The translations under genes and the position numbers were made by a program. The notes under the pieces are model-generated. The model was not told the DNA's origin. It saw only the letters and a program-made list of their open reading frames with translations, and did no database searches. A stretch of DNA of 64,000 nucleotides from Ixodes scapularis (taxonomy: Eukaryota > Arthropoda > Arachnida > Ixodida > Ixodidae): the NCBI RefSeq assembly GCF_016920785.2, contig NW_024609836.1, forward strand, positions 8,462,018 through 8,526,017, given 5' to 3'. This document shows positions 1-12,253 of the stretch, piece after piece. How positions within the stretch are numbered: position 1 is the stretch's first letter; each line of letters opens with the position of its first letter.

Positions 1-317
1 GAGGCTCCTCCGGTAATATAGAGCTCCTATTTTCAGTTTTAGGTTCTTTGTGGAAATGTAAACATACCTGGTTTTGAGAACTCCCGCACGGCGTGGAGGA
101 CGCCATTTTCAAACGATTCCTGCGAGCACAGCGCTGCCCCTAGTGGTGAAAATCTGAACTCCTTGGATTGAGAAATGCCCACTGAGAAGAGCACTGACAA
201 CTTTTTGTCACAAAATGGGCCCGATGTATTTTTCTTGAGCAGTTGAAGTCTGTGTTGCAGATATGCAACATGGGGCATTAATGGGTTAAATGATTTCTTT
301 AACAAAACTCCAGTGGA
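1..317. other. Host non-coding DNA, nothing recognised
   Basis: No open frame here resembles a known protein, and no repeat, RNA gene or element end was found by eye. Confidence 0.5.
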
Positions 318-445
318 CATGTTTAGGGGTTAAAAGCGCTAAAAATGACGGACGAGCAGGAGTGACACACACCACAGAAAGCGCTCTGTGGTGTGTGTCT
401 CTCCTACTCGTCCGTCGTTTTTAGGGCTTTTAACCCTTAAACATG
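318..445. repeat. 128-bp near-perfect palindrome (MITE-like)
   Basis: The two halves are inverted copies of each other. The ends read CATGTTTAGGGGTTAAAAGC on the left and the complement of CATGTTTAAGGGTTAAAAGC on the right, and the arms meet at about position 380 in CGCTCTGTGG. A few mismatches are scattered along the arms. The RNA would fold as one long hairpin. The form fits a foldback MITE; no clear target-site duplication was found, so the superfamily is unassigned. Confidence 0.7.
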
Positions 446-779
446 TTCTACCAACTAAACCAAATCCAAACCCTTCTGCAGTGGACAACATGCGAGGGCC
501 TTCCGTCAAGCGATGTGTCAACTCGTGAAAACTTTCAGCACCATGGGGAGTGCTCTGTTGTTTGGTTCGGGAACAATCATGTATACTTGCATATAACCGG
601 ATGAAGGTGTCTAGCTTTACATGCACTGCGCTCAATTTTCATGAAACGAAAACAGTGACCTCGCGGCTGTTGAAGGCCATGATGACTGTGCAAATTTTTA
701 GAAATTGATACAAAAGGACACTTTGGTATTCAGTATCGATATTGTTTATTCTTTTCTTGGTAAACCCCTTTTATCCGTT
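446..779. other. Host non-coding DNA downstream of the MULE remnant
   Basis: Nothing recognised. The minus-strand MULE-like gene ends just to the right, so this would be its 3' flank. Confidence 0.4.
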
Positions 780-2251
780 CAAACCTAAGTGCCGTGCCAC
801 CAGTTTCTGAAACTCGTCGATCTTGAAGGCAAACTGCTTCTGTCTGGTCAGGAGGAACAGGGGTACCACAGGGACTACAAGAAATTCCTGCCAATTGCCC
901 ATGATTTCCTGCTTGAGGCGTTCAATCGCTTCATTGTTGATGGTGCAGGTCCGACGGTGCTCGTTCGGGAGCTCGCCCCTCTGCAGCTGCCTGATGTGCA
1001 CCTAGAATAAAAGTAAAATAAAAAGCGATCAATCAAGTGCTGCCACGACGTGTTACCTCTGAACACTTTCAGTCAACCTTTTTGAAGCATCCAATTAATT
1101 TTATTTTTGCCATAATTAGTAGAACCCATCGACGGTGGAATATATTTTAGTATCATGGTGAGAGGATTGTGTCCTACTATTTGTTTACTAAATATAGCTT
1201 ACCTGGATCTGGTGGTGAATAAACCGCTGGTACTCAACCATGAACTTGCCGAGAGGCATTCGTGGCTGCGATTTAAACTTGAGCTTGAGGGAGCTGTGCC
1301 AACCCTCTGCATGGTTGGTCGTTCTCAAGTTGTCGCCGCCGTCAAAGTAATTCCAGAGCTCCACCTGGCTTGAGGAATACAGTTACTGTCTCTCGAGGTG
1401 GATGGAGTTGTTCATCCTAGCATCGCTTGTGTATGGCATTGAGTGCTTAGGTAGGAGTTCCAATATGTAAGTATCAGGTCAGGTGGCAGAATGGAGGGCC
1501 CAACCACCTTACACACCCATTCCTTGAGTTTGGGGCTTGTAGGATCTTTGTGTGGGGTCTGAACAAAATTATACAAAGCAGAGAAGCGAAACATGAGTAA
1601 CAAGATAAGCACTGAATCCAGCTCTCAGAAATGTTAGAAAAAAAAAACATAAAAAGAAACGCACAATATGACGCTGAATATTTGGTTGTGTTCTCACCTG
1701 CTATCCCAGATTCCCCGATCTTTCTCGTGAGGTACTGCACAAAGTGGAAAAGGCAGCCTTTGGAAGTTACACCTGGGAACACCTGTTGGCAGCTTGCAAT
1801 GGCTGCCACCTCAAAGTCGAAGTGAACAACCTGCTGTGCTCCAGTTTATCCAAATCGACTTGTCAGGGCATCCCGTACAACTTCAAAAAGTTTCTGGTAC
1901 ATGGTTGCAGTCTTGCCTGGAAGGAGTGCCATAACCAAAGGCACTGCCTCTACAAGTACAAATCTGTGAATCGTGTGCAGTTTACTCAAGCAAGGGGGAC
2001 AGTACTCGAATGTGCCGTCACAGATCAATGTCCTGATTGGTGGAGTATTTGGAGGTCCAGCGGGTGATGGCAAAACCACCATCGGAGGCTGCCTCTCCTC
2101 GTGCAGAAGTAACGTCTCGTTGACATCCGCAGAATTCAATGATTCCCAGGTTTTTACAAAGTCCTCCCGAACTGTGTCCGGGTCACTCACACCTCGCAGG
2201 GTTGGGTAGCACCTGTTGATTTTTCGGTAGTACAAAGATTGGACACTTCTG
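780..2251 (-). pseudogene. MULE-type transposase-like gene, intron-containing, broken
   Basis: Minus-strand exons join through plausible splice sites: about 2251-1698 (acceptor TTTCAG at its 5' side, donor GGTGAGAA at 1698), a middle exon near 1570-1410, an exon near 1373-1203 (donor CCAGGTAAGC) and a last exon at about 1003-780 (acceptor TTCTAG). The translated parts show a DDE pattern typical of MULE transposases: CDGTFEYCPP (first Asp), HFDFEVAAI (second Asp), GCLFHF (H-x-H-like motif) and NHAEGWH (Glu). An in-frame TAA near 1844 separates the first and second Asp, so this copy is probably dead. The exon-intron layout could be that of the transposon itself or of a domesticated gene. Three related pieces occur at 10.8-11.8, 6.9 and 60.1 kb. 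Confidence 0.65.
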
Positions 2252-4442
2252 AAAATATTAAGTACTCATTGTGATATCGTTACAAATATATGCAGTGGTG
2301 AAGAAAAACATAAGATCAATGTTTAATAAGGTGAACTTGTGCTTTGAAATGAAACATACATTTAACAAGGACGGAACGGCAATTGCCCAAGCAGCCACCA
2401 TTAAAGTTCTAGGATAAAAAAAGCACTTTGTGTTTACGGACATTCTTTAATGCGCCGACGGAATGACGGTGCAGTTTTTAAGAAGTGAATAGCGACGGAA
2501 AGCAAGAGAATAAACTGAAGGAAGTAATTTTGTTCCTGGAAAAAGTATTTTGTCATGTGACGGTTGTCGAAACTCTATCAAAGGACTGTGTCATTTTGAT
2601 CCGGCTGAAGTGTCCATTCGGCTGACAGGTCAATTTGGCTGAACAGACCAATTTAGAATGCTCCAATTTGGCTGGATGCTCATGCCAGATTTAACTAGAA
2701 TATCCAATTCGGCCAGGACTTTCCAATTCAGCTTGACCCTTTCGATTCGGCTGGAATGTTTGATGTATTGGCAGGACTTGCTGAGGTGTACCCATTTAGC
2801 ACTGTGATTTCAAACCAAAGCTTCCTGCTGTTGAAGAGTCCTTGCTGCGCATGATAGCCAAAATTGCCTATCCCCAGTTTTCATTTGTGTTTGTGTTGTT
2901 TGTTTCCTTTAGCTGTTGTGCACACACCACTCCATGCTCCAATATAAAATGGTTTATTAACTTGCCCACAGAATGAATACAGGCTGTTCAGATATCTCAT
3001 CTTCTTTCGCTGCTGGACGCCACCGGATTGAAAAGGGCAGGACGTCCTGGCTGCTCCTTTGTCCAACAACTGAGGTGCAGGAAAGACTCATCAGTCAGAC
3101 GACAAAGCAAAGTCATAGAGATTCCTCAAAATTATTTAGGTTCTAAGGACGTTACGAGGGATGTCGCTGCACAACTGTCATGATATGCTGTAGCACTAAT
3201 CTGAGTATAGTTTCTTGCCCAATATTATTTTAAATTGCAAGATTTGTTTTATTTCTCATCTCATTTGTACGCTTGTATGCACATGCTCACATTGTTTTGC
3301 CGGACAACGGTATTCACGAGCTGCTTTTACATGTACAAGCTTCAGTCGGCAGCCCAGTTTTCTGTTGAATTTGATGCCGTCTATACGGATTTTCAAACAT
3401 ATCTAGATTTCAGTGCGTTGCAATTACAGGTGCACAAGACAGGTCAGCAATGCTGCTGTGGCAGAAGCTATTCTAACTATTTAAGATGATTTCAACAGCT
3501 TAATTATACAGACCTGCCAATTGAATGAAAGAAACTGCAAGTTGGCTATTAGTGAAGGTTTATTTTGGGCATGGAATCAAACGGAGGAGGGACGAGCTTC
3601 CTACCACAATGCAAGCCATTATTCCGTAGATTTGATGCGACTGGACACCGCACAGTCACGGCACTTTTCTGCAGTGGTTGGGGAACCTCGAACAGTTCGG
3701 AAGGGAACAAAATCTTGTCCACACCACGTCCAGGAGATAAGTGATATTAACTATTTCGTTACCACGGAAAAATAACCATATTTTATAGATCCCGTAAAAA
3801 AATTTTGCCGCCACAAATATTGTTTTAGCATATTGCAGCACAGCTAATTGCAGATAACTACAAGCTGTTTCTAAAAAATAAGTTCTAATGTAAATTCTTA
3901 TTAAATAATAGACTGACGTTTTAAAAATGCCTGTTTTTCTGTGTTCTGGCCAGTTGAAGAAAAAAAGCGCGGTATCCACGAAAGCAATCGTGTGAAAGGG
4001 AATTGAGAATATACATTTCGAAGATAAATGAACCAAAAACACTTTTCGAAAAAAGGAATAGAAACTGCCTCCTTGCTTGGTTTGCTGCTGATTCCTCTCA
4101 ACGTTGAGTACGAACTTTGCTTGCAAAAGCCATGGTTCGCGCATTGTCTTTGCAGTGTCGGATCTTGCAAAATGCCCCCAAATTAGTTTGCATTGACAGG
4201 AGTAAGGTTCCTTTTTGAACAGCACAATGTTCATCGCGCTATGCCTATCAAAGCAATGAAAAAACAGTTAGTATGCAGGCGAGCTGGTGCCTTCAACTTC
4301 AAAGTTTCCAATTTTTCCGCCTCGGTCTCAGGTTTGCACATCATGATTATCAAAGCAAGTTTGTTTACAGTCTTCCTCAGTGGATCTAATGCACTTTAAA
4401 CAGGCCTCTACCATCGGTCGGTCTCTCGACGTATCATGCCGC
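2252..4442. other. Host intergenic DNA with a degenerate short repeat
   Basis: No gene recognised. At about 2600-2760 a degenerate unit around AATTCGGCTGG recurs every ~30 bp, which looks like an old minisatellite. The rest is AT-rich sequence with only chance open frames. Confidence 0.4.
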
Positions 4443-4450
4443 GATTTAGC

Positions 4451-5710
4451 CAGTCATGGGTAGTAACGCGTTACTGTAATTTCGTCACTTTTTGGTAACT
4501 TGTAACTGTAACAAGTTACTTTTCAAAATGGAACTTGTAACTGTAATTCTATTACTTTTTCTGAGGTAACGATGAAAGTAACGACGTTACTTTTGTCGTT
4601 ACTTTAAAGTTTTTTTTTAATAATATATCATTCAATGCATACAATCTAGCTATTCCTTGCACTTTCCAAATTGTCTGTTCCGACAATTTGAATGTCAAGT
4701 TGGCCTGTTCACAAACTTGTGAATACGTTCGTTCTCACGAATGACAATCCGAATATAGCCATGTGCAGATTTGAAGGGAAAAAAAAAAAATCTAGTCATC
4801 TTTATGCATGCGATTGTACTTTGTGACTGAACACTTGCATCAGAGTAACTTCAAGCACTATGTAATTTGCGGTTTTTCTTTTTTCTGTGCAAACATTTTT
4901 TAATCGGGTGTATCAATTGTGAAACAAAAATACACGCAGAGGGTACTGTGCATATTTCTTATTTTGATTAGCGCTATCACTCCGCACTGCGTTTCGTGTT
5001 CGCCATCAAACGACGGAAACAGAAGCAACTGCTGCTAGGCTACTATATGAAGTAAAAAGCATACTTTTTAATGTTACCCAATACTTGGGGAGGAGTGCTT
5101 TCTAGTTTTTCCTAAATATTTTTGTGTTCTAGAGAAGTAATTGAAAAGTAGCGTCGTTACTTTTTAAAAGCAACTGTAACTGTAACGAGTTAGTCTTTTG
5201 TTGCAGTAACTGTAACGGTAACTTTGCTACTTTTTTCTGAAAGTAAATGTAACTGTAACGAAGAATTACTTTTTAAGAGTACCGTATTTTCCGGACTATA
5301 ATCCGCACCCGGTGTATAGTCCGCAGAGGCAAATTTGGGGTCAAAAATGAAAGTTTTTGCTTAGATAGTCCGCACCCGCTGCATAGTCCGCACCCGCTGC
5401 ATAGTCCGCGCCCAGTGCATAGTCCGCACCTGGTGCTTAGTCGACACGAAATTCTTCTCATACGCGGCACACCTTGACATATGTATGTTTTCTTAGCTCA
5501 CAAAAAAGCCTATAATATACATAAATTATCAATAACATACTCTTTTATTCACAAAATCTGTCCCGTCTCGTCATAACCAACGATATTGAAAAACATAATT
5601 CCTGTATAGTCCGCATGTGTAGATAGTCCGCACAGCCAGAAATTTCAACTTTTAAACATGTATAGTCTGCGGACTATAGCCCGGAAAATACGGTAACTTA
5701 CCCAAGACTG
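4451..5710. mobile_element. hAT-like non-autonomous element with 8-bp TSD
   Basis: The element starts CAGTCATGGGTA and ends with the inverted TACCCAAGACTG. It is flanked by the identical 8-bp sequence GATTTAGC (4443-4450 and 5711-5718). An 8-bp duplication with ends starting CAG is diagnostic of hAT transposons. The interior is full of degenerate GTAACTGTAAC/GTTACTTTT motifs near both ends and codes for no transposase, so it must have been mobilised in trans. A second element is nested inside it at 5282-5693. Confidence 0.8.
5282..5693. mobile_element. Mariner-like MITE nested in the hAT-like element
   Basis: The ends CCGTATTTTCCGGACTATA and the inverted TATAGCCCGGAAAATACGG match at all but one base and are flanked by TA on both sides (5280-5281 and 5694-5695), as for Tc1/mariner-type insertions. 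The interior holds an 18-bp tandem motif around CATAGTCCGCACCCGCTG (about 5367-5440). There is no coding capacity. It inserted after the surrounding hAT-like element. Confidence 0.75.
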
Positions 5711-5718
5711 GATTTAGC

Positions 5719-6500
5719 GCAGAGGTATGACTAGTTGCTGTGGATGAACGAAGGGGGAACACTTTTCGCCCTCCATAAACGTCAAAGCCGTCCGCAACAA
5801 AGCAAGATGGTGTCGCCGGAGGTTCCCAGCACCAAATGAAATGCACGGAAAGTCGCATTTTTGAATCGTAACGATTGTCAGTGGCTTGTTCTCGAGTATG
5901 TGACTTGATCTGGAATACAGGTTTTACTTGAGCTAGTTGGTACATACTTGAATATAGTCATCTGAACAATTACAAATTAGAAAAAAAACCGTGAGAGGAA
6001 ATACATACACACCGCTGACTATCAACTTGCTGCCTTTAATACTTTGTTTTCCTTTTTTTCCCTTTACTACAGCTAGTGATGAATTTTATTTGCATGCACC
6101 CTCGTGCAAATGACATTCTCGATAAAGTTATGTGTGCTTGCGTCATTAGCATTGCACATCATATGCATTGTCTGAGGTTGTATTATCTAAGTTTCTTTAA
6201 AAGAATACACAAAAACAACAGACAAAACATAGTAATTCGTTGCCACATCATGTTACTACCATTCTTACCAGCAATACTGTTCCTCGCCATCGCGAAACCG
6301 AAACAGTGCTCGCGGCATTTGGAGCGCTTGAACAAGTGCGCGTAGCCACGTTGGGCCGTGTCCTCTGTGTTCTGAGAAACTCAATGAAGCGGGACACCCA
6401 TTCACAAAAAAACAACAACGCTGCTTATTGTTTTCATCAAACAGTCGCCACCTCCTACATTGCAAGGCCGAAGTGCTTAATTTTCGGCGTCAGTAGGTGA
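5719..6500. other. Host non-coding DNA
   Basis: Nothing recognised; only short chance open frames on both strands. Confidence 0.4.
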
Positions 6501-6633
6501 GGCCAAGGCGGAGCAGATTGTGCGATATTGCCGCGTTCAGGTGTGGCTCTTGTTCAGCCAGTGAGGACATGAGTCCCACCTGAATGGTGACGCAGCAGTT
6601 GCGCACAATCTGCCCCGCTTTGGCCTGCGCCGT
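6501..6633. repeat. Dispersed host repeat, copy 1 (partner at 17,102-17,234)
   Basis: This ~130-bp stretch matches 17,102-17,234 at roughly 80% by eye in the same orientation, including the shared core AGTGAGGACATGAGTCCCACC / AATGAGGACATGAGTCCCACC. On the minus strand both copies can be read as a helical peptide with the motif QVGLMSSLAE, so the repeat may once have been coding. Its source is unknown. Confidence 0.6.
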
Positions 6634-6859
6634 GTACACATTGCGACACTGTTAGCGCGAACACGAGATCGGCGCATTTTTGAATTTTACTTCTAAATAG
6701 TATTAGCGAGAACGAAATTTTATCTCTTACATTATACAACTAAATGAGCTCTTTTATGTAGCAATAACAACTTGGGTGACATCTCTTGGTTTCAAACAGA
6801 AAAACTCGAAAAACCGACAATCGCTTGTTCGCGCTAACAGTGTCGCGCTCTGTACCTTC

Positions 6860-7055
6860 ACGCATTCAAACCCAAACGCCGTGCCGCTTGCGTCAAGAAC
6901 TGCTAGTGGTGTGGGGCAACTATGGGAACTGTCGAGAACTCGTTCCAGTGATTGGTGATTTTGTGTTTGAGGCGTTCGATCACTTGTTACTGTTGTTCCG
7001 ATACCCTCGACGGTGTTCGCTGGGGCCCTCGCGTCAGCAGCTGCCTGATCCGAAC
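6860..7055 (-). pseudogene. Last-exon remnant of a MULE-like gene
   Basis: An acceptor-like TTCTAG at 7056-7061 precedes a minus-strand stretch that starts like the last exon of the 780-2251 gene (IRQL motif, then VIERLKHKI and HWNEF). It contains at least one stop codon. The other exons were not found next to it, so it is an isolated fragment. Confidence 0.5.
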
Positions 7056-7110
7056 CTAGAATTGGAGTAAAAAGAAGTTCAACGATAGTTATTAAGTGGT
7101 GACGTTGCAT

Positions 7111-7940
7111 GTGATACCAGAATACTTATTGCCCTTTTCGAGGTGATGAAAACAAGTCGACTATACATTTTATGCCACTCGCATATTTTACGTAGCATGT
7201 CACTGAATTAGTCGTGATAATGCGGGGTCCATAAACACTGTACTTCGGCAATCGCTTCCTCCACCTTTGTCCGTGACGGTGACCCACGTTCGTCGATTGG
7301 GTGAGTTGTCCCTCGACAGGCTGCGGTTTAAATCTGCCGTCACCTTGAAGCAGCTCGTTTAGGACTGATATGATAGGTTGCATATTTACAGCAAGCAGAA
7401 TGCTGAGTCACATTCGGGGTTTCTCCCCTAACAAAAGAAACTGGTGCTTTTATATAACGTTCACCCAGGGGCAAGTATGAAACATCCGTCACTTAGGCCA
7501 CGCGGCCCTCATGAAGCGAGCCGCATCATGTGTCGCGGGAACGTGTCACAAGTGCTGTTCAGGTAAGGCGTTCGCGGGCCAAAGTTTTGGCATCTTGACC
7601 ATAGTCCAAAGCCGAGGGAGCGACGGGGTGTGTTGTTGGCTGCATCCAGTGCGGTAAACTAAGGCCGGAACACAATGCTGCGTACGTAGCACCTCCGAAA
7701 ACTACACCAGCGTTCCCCGGCGTATGTGTGGTTGATGTCATTGCAGCCAGTCCTTGAGGTTGGTGCCGTTGCTACGTGCTGCGTCGATCCAAGGTGTTCC
7801 GTCGCCGGATGCTGTGTCTTGAGCAGGTGGCTCTAGCACGACATGATGGCCTTGCCGCTTCCAGCCACGTGCTCCATCCGTGTCAGGAACCCTTGGGCTG
7901 TCTTGCACCGACTATGTCTCTCCCCTCTACTGCCTGCCTT
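7111..7940. other. Host non-coding DNA
   Basis: No recognisable gene. A minus-strand frame at 7126-7383 is open but shows no family resemblance. Confidence 0.35.
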
Positions 7941-10088
7941 CTATAGACCTTTTCATCTCAGTAGTTGCCTGACCAGCGGGTAGAGGGCGCTGGCGCACTC
8001 GCCGCCATTAGGTTGCTTCAATTTGGTCGGTTTCGGTTTCAACGTGCACGCGATTGTGATGCTGTTTCATGCCACTTTCGTATAATCTTGCGATATACAT
8101 TTCTTTCTTGTAGCACACAGCGAATGAAACAATAGTATTGGGCCACCTGGCAAACCACAAAGTTGTTTCGAGCCTAAATTGCGATCTTTTTTTACGAACA
8201 CGATGTGCGTCTGATTCCGTCCATCGTTAATTTCGGCCAGGTTCGGCGGTGAAACAACTGCGCTGATGCACAGGGAGGAGTACCATTGTCCACGGCCGTA
8301 CCCGCGAACACTCATTTCCAGAAGAAAAAAATAAATAAAGAGCAGGACAAGCTCCGCCTGCAGCGTGCGCTCGTTGCCTGCCGCCGTGCTTTGTCTGTGC
8401 GTGCACCGAGCGGTACAAAAGGTAGATAGCTCGCGCTCAAGTCAGATAATGAACTGATCATCTTATATTGCAACATACTATATTGCATGACTGCTTAGTG
8501 AAAAAGCAGGTCGACAACATGATTAACAATCTGCTGTATCACCAAGAACAGATGAACTGACAAGTTAACTGTTCGATGTTTGGTATTCGTACACCAACCT
8601 TTTCTAACTTCGAGACCGGAAACGTATTTTATAATGACTAGAAAAGTTTCATGTAATCACGTAGATAATATAAAGAAAGCAATATTGCCTCGGCCTGTTT
8701 TATTTAAAGAAATTAAGCGCTCGAGAAATATTTTGATAGACCAGCCTAGGCTGACTGGAAAATTTCTTTAACTCAAGTACTCATTAATAGAATTTCAAAA
8801 TGTTGGCCTTATGAAATAAACATTTTGTTGTATGAACATTTGCTTACGGCGTTCTCAAGGTATGAGAATGGTGAGATAAGTGAATGCCAGACTTCAAATG
8901 AAGTCTGATATTCATCTTCCGTAAAATTTGCCAAATCAAATTGAAGAGTGCAAAGGAAACGATCTCCAATAAGTTTTGCTGAAGTCGAACGCCAGGCGCC
9001 ACCCAATGGACGAAAGCTGTTCACTGATTTGAAACGATGCGCTTTGCACATTTTGACGTCGCTAGCTACTGAAAGTAACTCCCTACTTGCCGTCAACAAC
9101 CGGCTGCACTCGGGTGATTTTCATGCAGAAGGATTCTTTTCGGTGTCACATTTTGTGAATCATAGGCACTATCAAGCTGTCTGTGACAGTTTCTTACGCG
9201 GGTAGTCATAATATTTATGTTATAATAAATTAATTGAAACTGCATGATTATAATAAAAAATGACTTAAGCAACTGAAAGACTATGGAAATGGGACCAAGC
9301 AGGATATACAATTCCGTGGAATTCATAAATAAACCAATATAGTGAATGCTTATATCACACACGCGATTAAGAACGTAAAACAGATATAGGTGTGATATTG
9401 CGAACAAACAAGTTGCCTAATGTTAAGGTACCATTATTTCTAGCATAAAAAATAATTCAAACTAAACGTTTGTTGCCGCGTCTTGTCCACAAGTTCCCTA
9501 GTGTAATCAAAAGAAACTGTTTTCGATCTGTTGTAACTACAAAACACCATGCTTTCAAGAAAAACACGATGCTAATTACGCTGAGTGTTTTTGCTTCCTT
9601 CCTTGCCAGCAATGCGCACTCATATATATAATTACATTGGGCTTCCTATTCCAAATGTTCCGCCCTTATTAGTAACCAACCCTCAGTTCTCATAAGTTAT
9701 TAATATTTGAACCCTCGAGGCTTTCTTCAAGACATATATGTATTCAACGTACGCAAGTGAGAACGCTGATTCCTGTCCCTATAAAACCTTTTCACACGCA
9801 TCCCGCACGCCGACGGTAACAAAATATTCAAAACGTGTTACAAAATCAACTACAGAAGTTGCGCGCATAATTTTGTAATGCAGTTGCATGGTAAGTATAA
9901 GTATCGGACGACACTTTACGGAGTAAGGCAAGAGACGCGGTGAAACGCGACGAAAAACACGAATTCAACGCATCAGCCAAGGCGCGGACGGGAGAGCGGA
10001 GCAACAAGTTGAAGCAACCTAATGGCGGCTGCATCACGTGATTCCAAGATGGCAGCGCCAATGCGGCGGAGGGTGAAAAGGTCTATAG
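7941..10088. mobile_element. Putative 2.1-kb TIR element
   Basis: The left end (CTATAGACCTTTTCA at 7941) recurs inverted at the right end (TGAAAAGGTCTATAG, 10074-10088). A second inverted match lies ~60 bp further in (GCCGCCATTAGGTTGCTTCAA, and its inverse near 10004-10030). The arms between these blocks differ. No clear target-site duplication is seen. Interior open frames (for example minus 8809-9099) are unrecognised. It may be a decayed DNA transposon, or two inverted copies of a shorter repeat. Confidence 0.5.
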
Positions 10089-10780
10089 CCAGCGACAGAG
10101 GCTCCCCCCACCAGCGCCCCCTCATTGCTCAGTTTAGGTACTGAGTGCGTTTGAGTCGTGAGGGCGCGTTGGCGGGGTTCGTAAGGGTAGAGACCCATCG
10201 GGCCGAGAGGCCTTTTTTGACAAAGAGCATTGACAAGGGTGGCTGCCGTCTTCCAAAGTAGACTCCTCCCATGGCCCCTGGTGGCCGCCAACACCAAGGC
10301 GTTGTTGTTCGACAAGAGGATGGTGTTTGGTGGCGCTAGGAGTGCCGCAATCCAAAGGGCCGTGGCTTCTCTCTTTGATGTTGCTGCCGGGGTTGCTGGC
10401 GCAGTTGAGCCCGAGAGCTGTACTCTCAATAATCTTGCTTGCGTATGTGTTTGTGCATTTGCGCATGTGGCTTTGTAAATGTGCATTCATGCATGTGTGT
10501 GCTTTGTGTGTGTGGGTTTCTTCAATCTCCTGAATATCTGCGTATTACAGAAGGTGCATTTTCTGTGCATATGAAAAAAAAATGAATGAGGGCCCGGAAG
10601 ATGCGGAGGGCGAAGTGTAGAAGACGAAGTCACTTTTGAGCCTGCGCACTTGAGCAGGTGACGCTGCATAAAAATTAGGCTAGTTACTGTTTTTTTGTAT
10701 AAATTGTATTTGGAAATTTTAGCAAAAAGCTTCTATGTATCACCGTGATGAAGGCTATACTGTAGTCTTACTTAAGTTCC
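10089..10780. other. Host DNA, possible coding remnant not identified
   Basis: Several overlapping minus-strand frames are open at 10,034-10,669, but none shows a recognisable motif. A CATGTGTGT-like simple sequence lies near 10,440-10,520. Confidence 0.35.
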
Positions 10781-11810
10781 TTACTTGATTTTGGTGATGA
10801 ATAAACCGCTGGAATTCCGCCAAGAGCTAGGTGAGGGGCATCCGCAGTTGAGATTTGAATATGAGCCTGAGGGAGCTATGCTAACCCTCGGCACGGTTGG
10901 TTGTCCTGAGGTTGTCTTGGTCCGAGTGGTAGTTCCATTGATCCACCAGGGTTGGTGAGCAAATTCACTGGCTCTCAAGGTATAGGCCAAAGTCCGATGC
11001 ACGATCCAAACGGATGTCACCCGTAACAGGCTGCCTGCTGTTCAGGTGGGTGTGACAGTGAGGAAGGACCAGAGTCTGCGGCAGAACGGGAAGCCCCATC
11101 ACCTTGTGGACCCAGTCCTTGAATGCTGGACTTGGTGAATCTCGGTAGAGACTCTGTACAGAAAAACACAAAGTTGAGTTCTGAGACGCGAGTAGGAGCA
11201 TACGAAAAACGATCGGTGTATGGAAGAGCGAGTATGACTATAAAAGTAATGACAACAAAACTAGCAAAAATTCTTAACCTCAGAAATTTGTCATAGTCTC
11301 ACCTGGGGTCCTAAGCTCACTATTTTCCTTGTCAGGCACTGCCCAAAGTGTGGCACACCTTGGTCGTTACCCCTTGGAACTGCTTCTTGCAGCTTGTGAT
11401 AGCGGCCTCTTCAAAGTCTAAATGGGCCACCAACTGATCCAAACTGATGTGTTGGGGCGGCCCGGACGACTCCAAACAGTTTGTCATATGTGGCCGACAT
11501 CTTGTTTGGTAAGAGTGCCGCAACCAAAGATACTGCCTCCCCTTGTACAAATTTATGAATAATGTATGTATAACTGGCAGAACGTGGGGCGGCAGTACTC
11601 GAGGGTGCCGTTGCTTATCCAGTGGCAGGAACCATGCAGCGTTTCGAGGTCCAACGACACCAGCACCACCTTTGGCGGGAGCAGGAGCGTGTAGGTCAGG
11701 CTTGGAGTATTCCTAGCCTCCCAGGTCTTCATTACTTCTTTGCAGACCGTGGCTGGCCCGCCAACACCTTGCAGCGTCGGGTATTGGCGTTGCATCGGGT
11801 ATTTCTATTT
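10781..11810 (-). pseudogene. MULE-type transposase-like gene, second copy, degraded
   Basis: The minus-strand pieces follow the same order as the gene at 780-2251: a first block with RQYPTLQGV and a degraded form of the first-Asp motif (SNGTLEYCRP), a block with HLDFEEAAIT (second Asp region), a block SPAFKDWVHKVMG, and a block LRTTNRAEG (Glu region) followed by HSSLRL. Stops and frame changes separate the blocks. This is a decayed paralogue. Confidence 0.6.
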
Positions 11811-12253
11811 TATGCGGACCGGACTTTCCTGCAACTATCGAATGAACATTGTGATATGAGAATTTCTAACAATTTCCACTGGGAATGCGTTAGAGGGGTT
11901 GTTGATTTTTTATTTGTATTTTGTTTGAGACTGAAAATGAAATAAATAAGCTCGTCTCCAACTAGCAAATGGGTCATTCGGAAACGCGTTACTGACCTCG
12001 ATGGTGGTTAGGGCATGGATATGTCGCTACAGCACATATACCATACACCAGGGGCTCTCAAACTGGCTGGTCTCTTGGCTTCCACGAGCACCCACATGCA
12101 TATTTTGTATATTTTTATATATTTGTATTTAGGAAATATGGTGTATTTTTTATTTTTCCAGGGTTGTGTGAATGTTTGATTTCCAATTCCATTTCATTGA
12201 ACAACTGAAGATGTGCGACAGAAGCATAGGAATGATTAAAATAAGAATATCAC
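11811..12253. other. Host non-coding DNA
   Basis: AT-rich, no recognisable feature; the 3' flank of the next minus-strand gene. Confidence 0.35.
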
